From: Saccharothrix tamanrassetensis
GTDB lineage: Bacteria; Actinomycetota; Actinomycetes; Mycobacteriales; Pseudonocardiaceae
NCBI RefSeq assembly: GCF_014203665.1
Contig: NZ_JACHJN010000001.1
Location: 62,001-126,000 of the forward strand
Length of the DNA stretch: 64,000 bases
Direction: 5' to 3'
This document shows, one piece after another, positions 47,508 to 56,593 of this stretch. Both the position numbers and the translations under genes were made by a program. The first letter of the stretch is position 1; each line of letters begins with the position of its first letter. Under the pieces are notes generated by a model. It had not been told where the DNA came from. It did not search any database and saw only the letters and a list, made by a program, of their open reading frames with translations.

Positions 47508-48671
47508 ATGACGTCCGTGACCCTGCCCGAGCCGGTGCGTGCCGAGCTTGATCGTGTCGCGCACCCGGTGCTGGTCGACTTCGCCGCGCTGGAGCAGGTG
47601 CGTCGTCGGTTCGACGACGAGCAGGCCGCCGCGCTGGCCGGTTACCTGCACGCCGCCCAGTCCCCCAACACGCTGCGCGCCTACCGCTCGGACTGGGTGG
47701 GGTGGGCCGCGTGGTGCGAGCAGGAGGGCCGCCAGGCGCTGCCCGCCGACCCGGTGGACGTCGCGGTGTACCTGGCGGTGGCCGCGCGGAGCGTGAAGGC
47801 GGACGGCTCCCCCGCGTTCAGCCCGTCCACCCTGGAGCGCAAGGCCGCCGCGATCGCCGCCGTGCACGCCGCGGGCGGCCTGCCCTCCCCCACGCGCTCC
47901 GACGTGGTGCGACTGACCCTGCGCGGTATCCGGCGCACCCGTCGCGAGCAGCCGCGCCGCAAGCGTCCCGTGCTGCTGGACACGTTGGAGTCGCTGCTGG
48001 CCGAACGCCCCGCGCCCGGCTGGCCGACCGGCGTGGCCCGGCGGCGCGACGCGTTGCTGCTCCTCGTCGGGTTCGCCGGAGCGCTGCGCCGCAGCGAGCT
48101 GGCGGCGCTGGAGCTGGAGGACGTGACGGTCGACGTGGACCCGCGCACCCACGAGCCGTTGCTGCTGGTCGAACTGGGCGTGACCAAGACCGACCAGACC
48201 GGCGGGCACCGCCAGCAGGTGGTGCTGCCGCGTGGCGCGCGGCGTCCGACGTGCCCGGTGTGCGCCTACGCGGACTGGGTGGACGTGCTGACGGCGGCCG
48301 ACCCGAGGGCGTTGCTGCAGGACGAACCGGACCCGCGCCCGACCCACCGCTGCCACTCCTACCGGCCGGGCCGGCACAGCGGGCCGTTGTTCCCGCCGGT
48401 GAGCAGGTACGGGCGGCTGGGCGTGCGGTCGATGTCGGACAAGGCGGTCTCGGACGTGGTGAAGCGGTACGCGCTGAAGGCCGGGCTGGACCCGGCGCTG
48501 TTCGGCGGCCACTCGCTGCGCGCCGGGTTCGCCACGCAGGCCGCGCTGGGCGGCGCGAGCGACCGGGAGATCATGCGGCAGGGCCGGTGGACCAACCCGC
48601 GCACCGTGCACCGCTACATCCGGACGGCGAACCCGTTGGAGGACAACGCTGTCACCCGTCTCGGACTGTGA
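47508..48671 (+). CDS. Solitary tyrosine recombinase / integrase
   Basis: 387 aa from ATG 47508. TAGGAT (47504-47509) makes a leaderless start at GTG 47517 also plausible. The N-terminal SAM-like core-binding domain lies at about residues 38-125 (SPNTLRAYRSDWVGWAAW) and the catalytic domain at about 155-385. The full catalytic set is present: Arg194 (GALRRSEL), Lys227, His335-x-x-Arg338 (GGHSLRAG), Trp361 and Tyr370 (HRYIR). A CPVC pair (Cys249/252) is an insertion. No excisionase, relaxase or phage gene is nearby, and an ArsR gene is divergent. It may be an element remnant or a domesticated recombinase. Confidence 0.92.
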   Translation: MTSVTLPEPVRAELDRVAHPVLVDFAALEQVRRRFDDEQAAALAGYLHAAQSPNTLRAYRSDWVGWAAWCEQEGRQALPADPVDVAVYLAVAARSVKADGSPAFSPSTLERKAAAIAAVHAAGGLPSPTRSDVVRLTLRGIRRTRREQPRRKRPVLLDTLESLLAERPAPGWPTGVARRRDALLLLVGFAGALRRSELAALELEDVTVDVDPRTHEPLLLVELGVTKTDQTGGHRQQVVLPRGARRPTCPVCAYADWVDVLTAADPRALLQDEPDPRPTHRCHSYRPGRHSGPLFPPVSRYGRLGVRSMSDKAVSDVVKRYALKAGLDPALFGGHSLRAGFATQAALGGASDREIMRQGRWTNPRTVHRYIRTANPLEDNAVTRLGL

Positions 48672-49109
48672 CGCACGGCGCACGACCGGCTGTTAACTGT
48701 AAACACGCTCCGGCCTCCCGGACGCAGCCGAACGGCGCAGCGAAATGCGTCATCCGGTCGGTTGCCGGGATTTGTTCGCGTGGTGTTTCCACATCGTTTG
48801 AGCTGCGGTTTTGTCCCATTTTCGAGCGTCGGGCAGGGACCTGACCTGCACTGCTCGGCGAGACCCGAAACGCCCTCGCGTCCAAAGAGGGCATTTACGC
48901 GTGCATTAACGCCCATACGATCAGTCCAGTTGGCCACCGTCCCGGCCAAGGCGATCCGCCGCCCGACCGGTGGCCCCCGGACTACCCTGCACTGTCCGGG
49001 GGCCACACGTCAGCCCTCCGGCCCGTACCGCCGCGCTCGGAGCGCCCTCCCACCGATGCCCGGGCTCCAGGGCTTTCCGGCGGAGCCGAGTGCCTCGGCG
49101 GGATCGCGG
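48672..49109. other. Long intergenic region downstream of the recombinase
   Basis: 438 bases without a supported gene. It is more AT-rich than the surroundings (for example 48690-48705 and 48765-48830). An attachment site could lie here, as often found beside integrases, but I see no tRNA 3' end or clear core repeat. Confidence 0.4.
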
Positions 49110-49814
49110 TCAGGTGCCCGTGGTGCCGCCGACGACGGCGTCCGAGGACGGCGGCGCTTCGGTCTTCTCCTGCTGCGGCGGCACCACGCCGGAGAGGTCG
49201 CCGCCATTGTCGTTGACGCGCAGCACGAACGGGCGGGTCCGGGTGTACTGGACGACGGACAGCGACGCCGGGTCGACGACGATCCGCTGGAAGCCGTCCA
49301 GGTGTACGCCCAGGGCGTCCGCCAGCAGGGCTTTGATCACGTCGCCGTGGCTGCACGCCAGCCACACCGCGCGCGGGCCGAACTCCTCGCTGATCCGCGC
49401 GTCGTGCGCCCGGATCGCGGCGACCGCGCGGGCCTGCACGGCGGCCAGGCCCTCGCCGCCGGGGAACACGGCGGCGGACGGGTGCTGCTGCACGACCTGC
49501 CAGAGGGGTTCGTCGAGCAGGTCCTTGATCTCGCGGCCGGTCCACTCGCCGTACTCGACCTCGGCCAGCTCCGGCTCGACCACGGCTTCCAGGCCGCGGT
49601 CGGCCAGCAACGGCGCGAGGGTCTGCCGGCAGCGTTCCAGCGGGGAGGTGACGACCGCCTGGACCGGCACCCCGGCCAGCCGCCGGACCAGCGCGCCTGC
49701 CTGCTCGACACCCCGTTCCGCCAGGCCGACCCCGGCCTGGCGACCGGCCAGGACGCCGGAGCCGTTGGCGGTGGAACGGGCGTGTCGGAGCAAGATCACG
49801 GTAGCCACCACCAC
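49110..49814 (-). CDS. Histidine phosphatase family protein (phosphoglycerate mutase-like)
   Basis: 234 aa. Three consecutive GTG codons (49814, 49811, 49808) could start it. AGGG ahead fits the later ones better. The RHG motif appears as LLRHARSTANGSG with the phosphohistidine, ligands follow in SPLERCRQT and VEYGEWTGRE, and the second His is in ACSHGDV. The proline-rich C-terminal tail is extra. In mycobacteria a similar gene also neighbours uppP. It begins three bases after the uppP stop, so it is part of that operon. Specific substrate unknown. Confidence 0.88.
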   Translation of the reverse strand: MVVATVILLRHARSTANGSGVLAGRQAGVGLAERGVEQAGALVRRLAGVPVQAVVTSPLERCRQTLAPLLADRGLEAVVEPELAEVEYGEWTGREIKDLLDEPLWQVVQQHPSAAVFPGGEGLAAVQARAVAAIRAHDARISEEFGPRAVWLACSHGDVIKALLADALGVHLDGFQRIVVDPASLSVVQYTRTRPFVLRVNDNGGDLSGVVPPQQEKTEAPPSSDAVVGGTTGT

Positions 49815-49817
49815 ACC

Positions 49818-50642
49818 CTATGTCGGGTTGATGAGGCCCATCGACAGCAGGCCCATGAGCACCATGCCCAGCAGCAGCCGGTACCAGACGAACGCCGAGT
49901 AGCTGTGCTTGGACACGTACCGCAGCAGCCACGCGATGGTGGCGTAGCCGACGCCGAACGCGACGATTGTCGCCACGATCATCTGCGGCACCGACGCGGC
50001 GTTGGGCTCGGACCGGTCCAGCACGTCGGGGATGGAGAAGATGCCCGCGCCGAACACCGCGGGCAGGGCGAGCAGGAACGAGTAGCGGGCGGCGGCGGCC
50101 CGGTCGAGGCCGAGGAACAGGCCCGCGGTGAGCGTGCCGCCGGACCGGGAGACGCCGGGGATCAGGGCCAGCGCCTGCGCCAGGCCCATGCCGACGGCGT
50201 CCTTGAGCTCCAGTCGGTCCCGCACGTGCTTGGCGAAGTGGTCGGCCAGGCCCAGCAGCAGGCCGAACACCACCAGCACGGTCGCGGTGATCCACAGGTT
50301 GCGCAGCGAGCTGCGGATCTCGTCCTTGAACACGTAGCCCAGCACGCTGATCGGGACCGACCCGATGATCACGTACCAGGCCATCCGGTAGTCGTCGGTC
50401 TTCCGCGCCGCCGCGCTGAACAGGCCCTTGAACCACGCGCCGATGAAGTTGCCGATGTCGCGGGCGAAGTAGATCAGCACGGCCAGCTCGGTGCCCAGCT
50501 GGATGACCGCGGTGAACGACGCGCCCGCGTCGTTGCCGAAGAACAGCGTCGACACGATCCTCACGTGCGCCGACGAGGAAATGGGCAGGAATTCGGTCAA
50601 GCCTTGGACGAGTCCGAGGACAAGGGCCTGCAACCAGCTCAA
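49818..50642 (-). CDS. uppP: Undecaprenyl-diphosphatase UppP (BacA)
   Basis: 274 aa from TTG 50642, preceded by CAGGAG and overlapping the upstream stop (TTGA). It is an integral membrane protein with about eight helices. The catalytic motifs are [11 protein letters not shown] (about residues 16-26) and GVSRSGGT (about 165-172). It removes a phosphate from undecaprenyl diphosphate to recycle the lipid carrier for peptidoglycan, and overexpression gives bacitracin resistance in other bacteria. Essential housekeeping function, located between an F420 oxidoreductase gene and a phosphatase gene. Confidence 0.95.
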   Translation of the reverse strand: MSWLQALVLGLVQGLTEFLPISSSAHVRIVSTLFFGNDAGASFTAVIQLGTELAVLIYFARDIGNFIGAWFKGLFSAAARKTDDYRMAWYVIIGSVPISVLGYVFKDEIRSSLRNLWITATVLVVFGLLLGLADHFAKHVRDRLELKDAVGMGLAQALALIPGVSRSGGTLTAGLFLGLDRAAAARYSFLLALPAVFGAGIFSIPDVLDRSEPNAASVPQMIVATIVAFGVGYATIAWLLRYVSKHSYSAFVWYRLLLGMVLMGLLSMGLINPT

Positions 50643-51688
50643 CTACCCACTCCTGCCAGATCCAGAGCTTCGGTCGCGGTGCGTAGCGCCGCGATCCCCT
50701 GATCCAGATCTTGCAGCATGGGCGAAAGGGTGAGTGTGGTGACCCCTGCTTCGGCGTACGCCCGCATCCGCTCGGCGATGCGCTCCTTGGGGCCGAGCAG
50801 CGACGTCGAGTCCAGGAACTCCACCGGCAGGGCGGCCATCGCGCCCGCGTAGTCCTTGGCGAGGTACCTGTCCTGCACCTCGGCGGCCTCGGCGGCGAAA
50901 CCCATGCGCACCGCGAGGTCGTTGTAGAAGTTCTTCTCCCGGCTGCCCATGCCGCCCACGTACAGCGCGGCGTAGGGGCGCACGTGGTCGGCGCAGGCCC
51001 GCCAGTCGTCGCCGACGGACAGCGGCACGGTGGGCACGACGTCGAACCCGTCGAGCGTCCTGCCCGCTTTCCGCCTGCCCTCGCGCAACGCGTCGAGGGA
51101 GGCGGCGGAGTGCTCGGGCGAGAAGAAGACCGCCAGCCAGCCGTCGGCGATCTCGCCGGTCAGCTCCACGTTCTTCGGGCCGACGGAGGCCAGGTAAACC
51201 GGGATGTGCTCGCGGACCGGGTGCACGGTGAGGGTGAGCGCCTTGCCGGGGCCGTCGGGCAGCGGCAGGCGGTAGTGCTCGCCGTCGTAGCGCAGCCGTT
51301 CCCGGCGCAGCGCGGCCCGGACGATGTCGACGTACTCGCGGGTGCGGGCCAGCGGCTTGTCGAAGCGGACGCCGTGCCAGCCCTCGGAGACCTGCGGCCC
51401 GGACACGCCCAGCCCCATCCGGAACCGGCCGCCGGACAGCGCGTCCAGGGTGGCGGCGGTCATCGCGGCCATGGCCGGGGTGCGGGCGGGGATCTGGAGG
51501 ATCGCGCTGCCCACGTCGATGCGCCGGGTCTGCGCGGCCACCCAGGCCAGCACGGTCGGCGCGTCGGAGCCGTAGGCCTCGGCGGCCCACACCACCGAGT
51601 AGCCCAGTCGGTCGGCTTCCTTGGCCAGTTCGAGGTTCGCGGAGTCGTTGCCCGCGCCCCAGTACCCGAGGTTCAGTCCCAGTCGCAC
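50639..51688 (-). CDS. LLM-class F420-dependent oxidoreductase
   Basis: 349 aa from GTG 51688, which gives the usual start [15 protein letters not shown]. It is a luciferase-like TIM barrel with [26 protein letters not shown], then [41 protein letters not shown] and [21 protein letters not shown], all typical of actinobacterial F420-dependent members. It should transfer hydride to or from F420 and an unknown substrate. First gene of the operon with uppP and the phosphatase. The gene downstream overlaps by four bases. Confidence 0.9.
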   Translation of the reverse strand: MRLGLNLGYWGAGNDSANLELAKEADRLGYSVVWAAEAYGSDAPTVLAWVAAQTRRIDVGSAILQIPARTPAMAAMTAATLDALSGGRFRMGLGVSGPQVSEGWHGVRFDKPLARTREYVDIVRAALRRERLRYDGEHYRLPLPDGPGKALTLTVHPVREHIPVYLASVGPKNVELTGEIADGWLAVFFSPEHSAASLDALREGRRKAGRTLDGFDVVPTVPLSVGDDWRACADHVRPYAALYVGGMGSREKNFYNDLAVRMGFAAEAAEVQDRYLAKDYAGAMAALPVEFLDSTSLLGPKERIAERMRAYAEAGVTTLTLSPMLQDLDQGIAALRTATEALDLAGVGS

Positions 51689-51950
51689 GGGATCGGACCC
51701 TACCGGTGGGTAACCGGGTGCGCCAGGGCGGTCCGCGCCCACGGCGGAGGTTGTCCCCCGACCGGGTCGCCGCGCCACCCCGAGGAGCCGCTCGATCCGA
51801 ATGGCCGACCGGCCCGAATACCGGACCATCGCGGAATTGCCGGAGAATGCGATCCCGGCCATTTCCCCGCTTACCCGTGCGGGTGAACACGGGCCGGCGG
51901 CGCGGCACCGCGCGCCGCCCGCCAGTCGATCGACGATTAGGCTCACCGGC

Positions 51951-52916
51951 GTGGAACAGCGATACCTCGGCCGCAGCGGACTGCGGGTGTCCCGGATGGC
52001 CCTGGGCACCTTGACCTGGGGTCGGGACACCGACGCGGACGAGGCCGCCACGCAGCTGCTGGCGTTCACCGAGGCGGGCGGCACGCTGGTGGACACCGCC
52101 GACGTGTACGTGGAGGGCGAGAGCGAGCGCATCCTGGGCGGCCTGCTGGGCGAGGTCGTGCCGCGCGACGAGCTGGTGATCGCGACGAAGGCGGTGGCGC
52201 GGCGCAACGACGGGCCGTTCGGCGGCGGTGCGTCGCGGGGCGCGCTGCTGGGCGCGTTGGAGGGTTCGCTGCGCCGGCTGGGCGTGGAGCACATCGACCT
52301 GTGGCAGCTGCACGCGTGGGACTCGGCGGTGCCGCTGGAGGAGACGCTGTCGGCGCTGGACACCGCGGTGGCGTCGGGCAAGGTCCGCTACGCCGGGGTG
52401 TCGAACTACTCGGGCTGGCAGCTGGCCACGGCCGCCGCGCTGCCCGGCCACACACCGATCATCTCGACGCAGGTGGAGTACTCGCTGCTGGAACGGGGCG
52501 TGGAGCGGGAGGTCGCGCCGGCCGCCGGGCACCACGGCATCGGGCTGCTGCCGTGGGCGCCGCTGGGCCGGGGTGTGCTGACCGGCAAGTACCGCAACGG
52601 CACCCCGCCGGACTCGCGGGGCGCTTCGTCGCACTTCGCGGGTTACGTGGAGCAGCACCGCACGGAGCGGGCGGCGCGGATCGTGCAGGCCGTGGCGACG
52701 GCGGCGGACGGTCTGGGCACCTCGCCGCTGTGCGTGGCGCTGGCGTGGGTGCGGGACCGGCCGGGTGTGGTGGCGCCGGTGGTGGGCGCGCGGGACACCG
52801 GGCAGCTGCTGGGGTCGCTGACCGCCGAGGACCTGACGCTGCCGCCGGCGATCCGGGCCGCGCTGGACGACGTGAGCGCGGTGGAGTTCGGCTACCCCGA
52901 ACGCCCGATGGGCTGA
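51951..52916 (+). CDS. Aldo/keto reductase
   Basis: 321 aa from GTG 51951. TAGGCT (51938-51943) predicts a leaderless start. The triose-phosphate-isomerase barrel carries the catalytic tetrad: Asp in GGTLVDTADVY with Tyr, Lys in VIATKAV, and His in LWQLHAWD. The NADPH site is VVGARDTGQL. It should reduce small aldehydes or ketones with NADPH. It converges on the HExxH gene. There is no linked pathway gene. Confidence 0.92.
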   Translation: MEQRYLGRSGLRVSRMALGTLTWGRDTDADEAATQLLAFTEAGGTLVDTADVYVEGESERILGGLLGEVVPRDELVIATKAVARRNDGPFGGGASRGALLGALEGSLRRLGVEHIDLWQLHAWDSAVPLEETLSALDTAVASGKVRYAGVSNYSGWQLATAAALPGHTPIISTQVEYSLLERGVEREVAPAAGHHGIGLLPWAPLGRGVLTGKYRNGTPPDSRGASSHFAGYVEQHRTERAARIVQAVATAADGLGTSPLCVALAWVRDRPGVVAPVVGARDTGQLLGSLTAEDLTLPPAIRAALDDVSAVEFGYPERPMG

Positions 52917-52962
52917 CCCGCCTCCCGCTTCCCCGCGGGCTCCGGCGCCGCGGTCGGGCGAT

Positions 52963-54030
52963 TCAGATCAGCACCTCGTCGACCAGCCTGAACCACTCCC
53001 GCACGTCGGTGACCTGGTCTTCCAGCCAGGTCGCCACGTCGGCGGCGAGGTCGAGCGCGCGAGGTGTGCGGACGCGTTCGGCCAGGTGCTCGACCAGGCT
53101 CTGGATGCGCCGCACGGGCGGCGGGTGGCTGCCCGCGAACGGCACCGCGAGGCCGAGCTCGTCGGCGAACCGGTCGGTGATCTCGTGCAGGAACGGCACC
53201 AGCAGCAGCGCCGCGACCAGGCACGGCTCGTGCACGTCGAGTTCGCGCGGGCTGAGGTCGTCCAGGCTGTGCAGCATGACCATGGCGGCGATCCGGTCGG
53301 CCTCGTGCTCCCGGGACCAGCCGACGGACTGGGCGTCCAGCACGCCGACCGGGGTGTTGGGGTCGGTCCAGCGCCGGGAGTTGACCAGGTGCCCGGCCAG
53401 CACGTGCCCGACCTCGTGGGCGATGACGAACTGGGTGGCGCGCCGCAGCATCAGTCCCACCAGGGCCGAGCGCTGCCCGGACAGCTCGGGCAGGGGTCTG
53501 GCTTCGACGGCCCCGTTGCCGTAGAGGTAGGCGTTGAGGGCTTCGGCGAGCGTGTAGGACGCCTGCTCGGCGGTGAGCAGGGGTGGGGTGCCGTAGTTGG
53601 GCAGCGCCCCGGTCATGATCTTGAGCACGGCGCCGGCCAGGTCCGGCAGGGCGCTGTTGACCAGCACCAGCACGCCACGGCCGGGCACCGGGACGCACAG
53701 GCCGTCCAGGGTGCCGGTGGGGAACACGCCGGCGAGCACGGGCGTGGTGACCGTCCAGCCGGCGGCGCGGGCCAGGTGCAGCACCTCGGGCAGCAGGGCG
53801 TCCAGGGTGCGTTGCAGGTCGTGCAGGTGGCCGTGCCGGTAGGCGGCGGGGCGGACCCGCACGTCGGCGAGCCGGGCCACCCTGGTGGGCAGCGGTTCGG
53901 CGGCCACCTGGGTCCAGGTGTGGTAGCGGTGGCCGGTGTCGGCCACCCTGGGCACCGCGTCCAGGTGGTCCACGACACGCCTGTTCCGCAGCAGTTCCAC
54001 GTGCCGCCCACGCAGCTCCTCGACCGTCAT
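52963..54030 (-). CDS. Predicted zinc metalloprotease-like protein (HExxH), unknown family
   Basis: 355 aa from ATG 54030 (GGGAGGCG ahead). The zinc motif FVIAHEVGHVLAGH (His205, Glu206, His209) is followed by EHEADR (Glu243), the third ligand as in gluzincin peptidases. There is no signal peptide or membrane helix. The long N-terminal region (1-150) has mixed strands and a VNSALPDLAGAVLK segment, unlike M48 proteins. It is probably a cytoplasmic peptidase with an unknown target. The family is not recognised. Confidence 0.7.
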   Translation of the reverse strand: MTVEELRGRHVELLRNRRVVDHLDAVPRVADTGHRYHTWTQVAAEPLPTRVARLADVRVRPAAYRHGHLHDLQRTLDALLPEVLHLARAAGWTVTTPVLAGVFPTGTLDGLCVPVPGRGVLVLVNSALPDLAGAVLKIMTGALPNYGTPPLLTAEQASYTLAEALNAYLYGNGAVEARPLPELSGQRSALVGLMLRRATQFVIAHEVGHVLAGHLVNSRRWTDPNTPVGVLDAQSVGWSREHEADRIAAMVMLHSLDDLSPRELDVHEPCLVAALLLVPFLHEITDRFADELGLAVPFAGSHPPPVRRIQSLVEHLAERVRTPRALDLAADVATWLEDQVTDVREWFRLVDEVLI

Positions 54031-54204
54031 CGCGTCGCCTCCCGTTCACCTGGGATAGTCGCGAAAAGGCCGGTTAGGGTACGGGTGCGGCCCGACTACC
54101 ACTCTCCTGGACCAACGACAACACCCTCCCCCCTGCGTGACGATGGTGGTTTCGTGATGGATGCTGGGAGGACTTGTCGCGTTCGGGTTAGTGGAGGTTC
54201 GACG

Positions 54205-55182
54205 TTGCGCCGACTGGCCGCGGTGGTGCTCACCGGAACCGCGTTGCTCTCCGGCTGCACGACCGAGCAGAACTCCGGTGACCCGTTGCAGGTGGCCGCG
54301 ACGCTGGAAGCGGCGACGCCCGCCGTGTCGCCGCGGCAGTCGGACTCCCCCGCCGGCACGGTGCTGCCGCTGGCCGGGGCCACCGCCGTGGCGGTGTTCG
54401 GCGGTCAGGTCGCGGTGGCCGTGGCCGAGCCCCCCTCGGTGCTGCTCTACCCGCTGGACGCGTTGGCCGCGCCGCGGGTGGTGCCGCTGCCGGGGGTGGC
54501 GGAGCGGCTCGCCGTCGTGGGTGACGCGCTGGAGGCCCCGGTGCCGGGCCGCGGTGTCGTGGTGACGGTGCGGGCGGACGGGTCGACCGCCGAGCGGGGG
54601 GTCGACGGCGGGCCGGTGGACGTGGCCGTGGTGGCGGGCAGGACGTTGGTGGCGCGCCGGGACGCGAAGCTCGTGGGTGTGGACCACGAGGTGGTGACCG
54701 GGGTGTCCAGCCCGGACCGGGTGGTGGCGGCGGGCACCGACGCGGTGGTGCTGGACCGGCCGCGCAGCGCGGTGTTCGACGTCGACCTGGACGGCCCGGA
54801 GGGTCCGCGGCTGGGTGCGGGTTTGCGGGCGGGTGACGGCGCGACGTCGATGGTGGCCGACCGGTTCGGCCGGGTGCTGGTGGTGGACACGCGCGGCGGC
54901 GAGCTGATGGCGTTCTCGGTGAGCCCGCTGATCATGCGGCAGCGCTACCCGGTGCCGGGCGCGCCGTACGGGATGGCCTACGACGAGCGCCGCGACCTGG
55001 TGTGGATCACACTGACCGGGCTCAACCAGGTGGTGGCGTTCGACGTCGCGGGGGGCGAGCCGGTGGAGAGGTTCCGGTTCGCCACGGTCCGCCAGCCGGA
55101 TTCGGTGGCGGTGGACCCAGGCAGCGGGCGCGTGTTCGTCGCGTCCGGGGACGGCCAAGGGATGCAGGTGATCGGGATATGA
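54205..55182 (+). CDS. Beta-propeller (YVTN/NHL-like) lipoprotein
   Basis: 325 aa from TTG 54205, with GGAGG exactly seven bases ahead; ATG 54157 would place 16 charged residues before the signal. Signal peptide LRRLAAVVLTGTALLSGC, lipobox LLSGC with Cys18. Repeated blade patterns follow: MVADRFGRVLVVDTRGGELMAFSV, then GAPYGMAYDERRDLVWITLTGLNQVVAFDV and PDSVAVDPGSGRVFVASGDG. The lipoprotein should sit on the outer face of the membrane. Its stop overlaps the DUF5703 gene by four bases (ATGA), so they work together in an unknown process. Confidence 0.85.
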   Translation: MRRLAAVVLTGTALLSGCTTEQNSGDPLQVAATLEAATPAVSPRQSDSPAGTVLPLAGATAVAVFGGQVAVAVAEPPSVLLYPLDALAAPRVVPLPGVAERLAVVGDALEAPVPGRGVVVTVRADGSTAERGVDGGPVDVAVVAGRTLVARRDAKLVGVDHEVVTGVSSPDRVVAAGTDAVVLDRPRSAVFDVDLDGPEGPRLGAGLRAGDGATSMVADRFGRVLVVDTRGGELMAFSVSPLIMRQRYPVPGAPYGMAYDERRDLVWITLTGLNQVVAFDVAGGEPVERFRFATVRQPDSVAVDPGSGRVFVASGDGQGMQVIGI

Positions 55183-55391
55183 GCGAAGGGGTGGTCGACG
55201 GGGATTGGGAGTACCGGCCGCTGCGGCTGCCGGCCGGTGTCTCCCGTCGCACGGCGACGACGCAGCTGACCCTCCACGCCGAGTTCGCGGGCTGGGAGCT
55301 GTCCAGGACGCTGCTGTTCGGCGACGGCTCGCGCAAGGTGTGGCTGCGCCGCAAGCGGACGGCCGCGACCTTGCCCGGGGTGATCACCTAG
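55179..55391 (+). CDS. DUF5703 small protein
   Basis: 70 aa from ATG 55179 (ATGA overlap with the lipoprotein gene). It matches the actinobacterial DUF5703 pattern: WEYRPLRLPAGVSRRTATT, QLTLHAEFAGWELSRTLLF and WLRRKR at the end. It is a short beta-sheet protein without signal or membrane segment. The function of the family is unknown. Translation coupling to a propeller lipoprotein is the only clue here. Confidence 0.85.
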   Translation: MSEGVVDGDWEYRPLRLPAGVSRRTATTQLTLHAEFAGWELSRTLLFGDGSRKVWLRRKRTAATLPGVIT

Positions 55392-55403
55392 TCCCGGACC
55401 TGC

Positions 55404-55438
55404 GGTGATCCGCGCCCGTCCCACGGGCGCGGATCACC
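55404..55438. terminator. 16-bp perfect terminator hairpin
   Basis: GGTGATCCGCGCCCGT (55404-55419) pairs with its reverse complement (55423-55438) around a CCC loop, between the convergent DUF5703 and SWIM genes. It is very strong and can act both ways. Confidence 0.85.
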
Positions 55439-55450
55439 ACCACGCCCGTG

Positions 55451-55468
55451 GTACCACAGCTGTGGTAC
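55451..55468. promoter_or_regulatory. Unexplained 18-bp palindrome
   Basis: GTACCACAG and CTGTGGTAC are perfect reverse complements without a spacer, 27 bases downstream of the SWIM gene's stop and just after the hairpin. It has the shape of a dimeric regulator site but lies where no promoter is needed. Confidence 0.5.
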
Positions 55469-55495
55469 TCGACGGTCGTGTGCCGGTCGAGGTGG

Positions 55496-56593
55496 TCAGG
55501 TGAGTTCGGAGAACGCGGCGGCGGGGTCGCGGTCGGCGGTGCCGGTGGGGTGCCACTCGCCGGCGCGCGACCGGTAGGGGTACCAGCGGCCGTCGCGCCC
55601 GTAGCGCAGTTGCCGGTCCCGCACGGTCCACCGGTTCCGCCAGGTCTTCGCGGCGGGCAGTTCCCCGCCTTCCCAGGCCGCGCGGGCGCGGGCGGCGTCG
55701 GCCTTCGCCGGGGTCCAGGCCTCGTCGAGCACGTCGAGCCCGGCCGGTCCGCCCTGGCGCCACGCGTCGAGTTCGCGCGGGTGGGCGTCGAGCCGGTCGG
55801 CGAGCACGGGCAGGGCGGCGGCCATCCGGATGCGGTCGCGGCGCTCGTCGAGCACCGGTCGTTCGCCGGTGAGCAGCAGCTCGCGGGCTTTGCCCGCCGC
55901 GTCGGCGACCAGCAGGGCGAGCACCTCCACGTCGAGGCCGGGTGCGGGTTCGAACTCGGGCAGCGGGCCGAGGTCGGCCAGGGGCGGGTCGTCGGGCAGG
56001 TCGGCGGGTTGCCGGGCGTAGGCGTCGACGGCGAGGACCCCGGTCGACGGGCGGGCGCCGGCGACGACCTCGTCCTGGTCGCGGCCGCGCAGCAGGAGCA
56101 GCACCCACGGGTCGGCGTCGAGCAGCCAGGAGGCCTGGTGGCACAGCGCGGCGGCGTGCCTGCAGGGCAGTTCCCAGCCGGGGCAGGTGCACTCGGGGTC
56201 GAGGTCGCCGATGCCGGGCAGGAGCCCGAGGCCCGCGTCGGCGGCGGCGTCGGCGAGTTCGCGGGGCATCTCGCGGTCGAGCAGGGCGGCGAGGTGGCCG
56301 GCCTTGGCGGCGATCTGGCCGAGGAACCGGTGCCACTCGGCGTCGGTGAACGGCGCGAGCCGCACGGTGGTCTGGTAGGTGTCCTCGGTGTCGTAGACGG
56401 CGGCGGACAGCCTGCCGGGGCTGACGGTGATGGTGCCGACCAGTCCGGCGTGGGCGTACTTGCGGCCCTGCCGCAGCGGGGCCTGGTCCAGGGAGGTGTC
56501 CTCCACGGCCTGCAGCCAGGCGCGGCCCCACCAGGACCGGGCGCGGCGCACGCCCTTGCCGAACGCGGGGAAGCCCTTGACGCGTCCGCTCAT
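55496..56593 (-). CDS. SWIM zinc-finger protein
   Basis: 365 aa from ATG 56593, overlapping the SNF2 stop by four bases (ATGA). The SWIM motif CTCPGWELPCRHAAALCH (CxC...CxH, about residues 134-151) is complete and binds zinc, usually for DNA or protein contact. The start VKGFPAFGKGVRRARSWWGRAW is typical of SWIM proteins paired with SNF2 helicases. The pair is common in actinobacteria and is thought to act in DNA or chromatin-like remodelling, without a proven function. Confidence 0.9.
   Translation of the reverse strand: MSGRVKGFPAFGKGVRRARSWWGRAWLQAVEDTSLDQAPLRQGRKYAHAGLVGTITVSPGRLSAAVYDTEDTYQTTVRLAPFTDAEWHRFLGQIAAKAGHLAALLDREMPRELADAAADAGLGLLPGIGDLDPECTCPGWELPCRHAAALCHQASWLLDADPWVLLLLRGRDQDEVVAGARPSTGVLAVDAYARQPADLPDDPPLADLGPLPEFEPAPGLDVEVLALLVADAAGKARELLLTGERPVLDERRDRIRMAAALPVLADRLDAHPRELDAWRQGGPAGLDVLDEAWTPAKADAARARAAWEGGELPAAKTWRNRWTVRDRQLRYGRDGRWYPYRSRAGEWHPTGTADRDPAAAFSELT

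Noticed and set aside
47508-49109. A second copy of the 5464-5498 inverted repeat near the recombinase
   Set aside because: I looked for CTTATCGG and CCGATAAG there and did not find it, so the coiled-coil gene and this recombinase cannot be linked from sequence alone.
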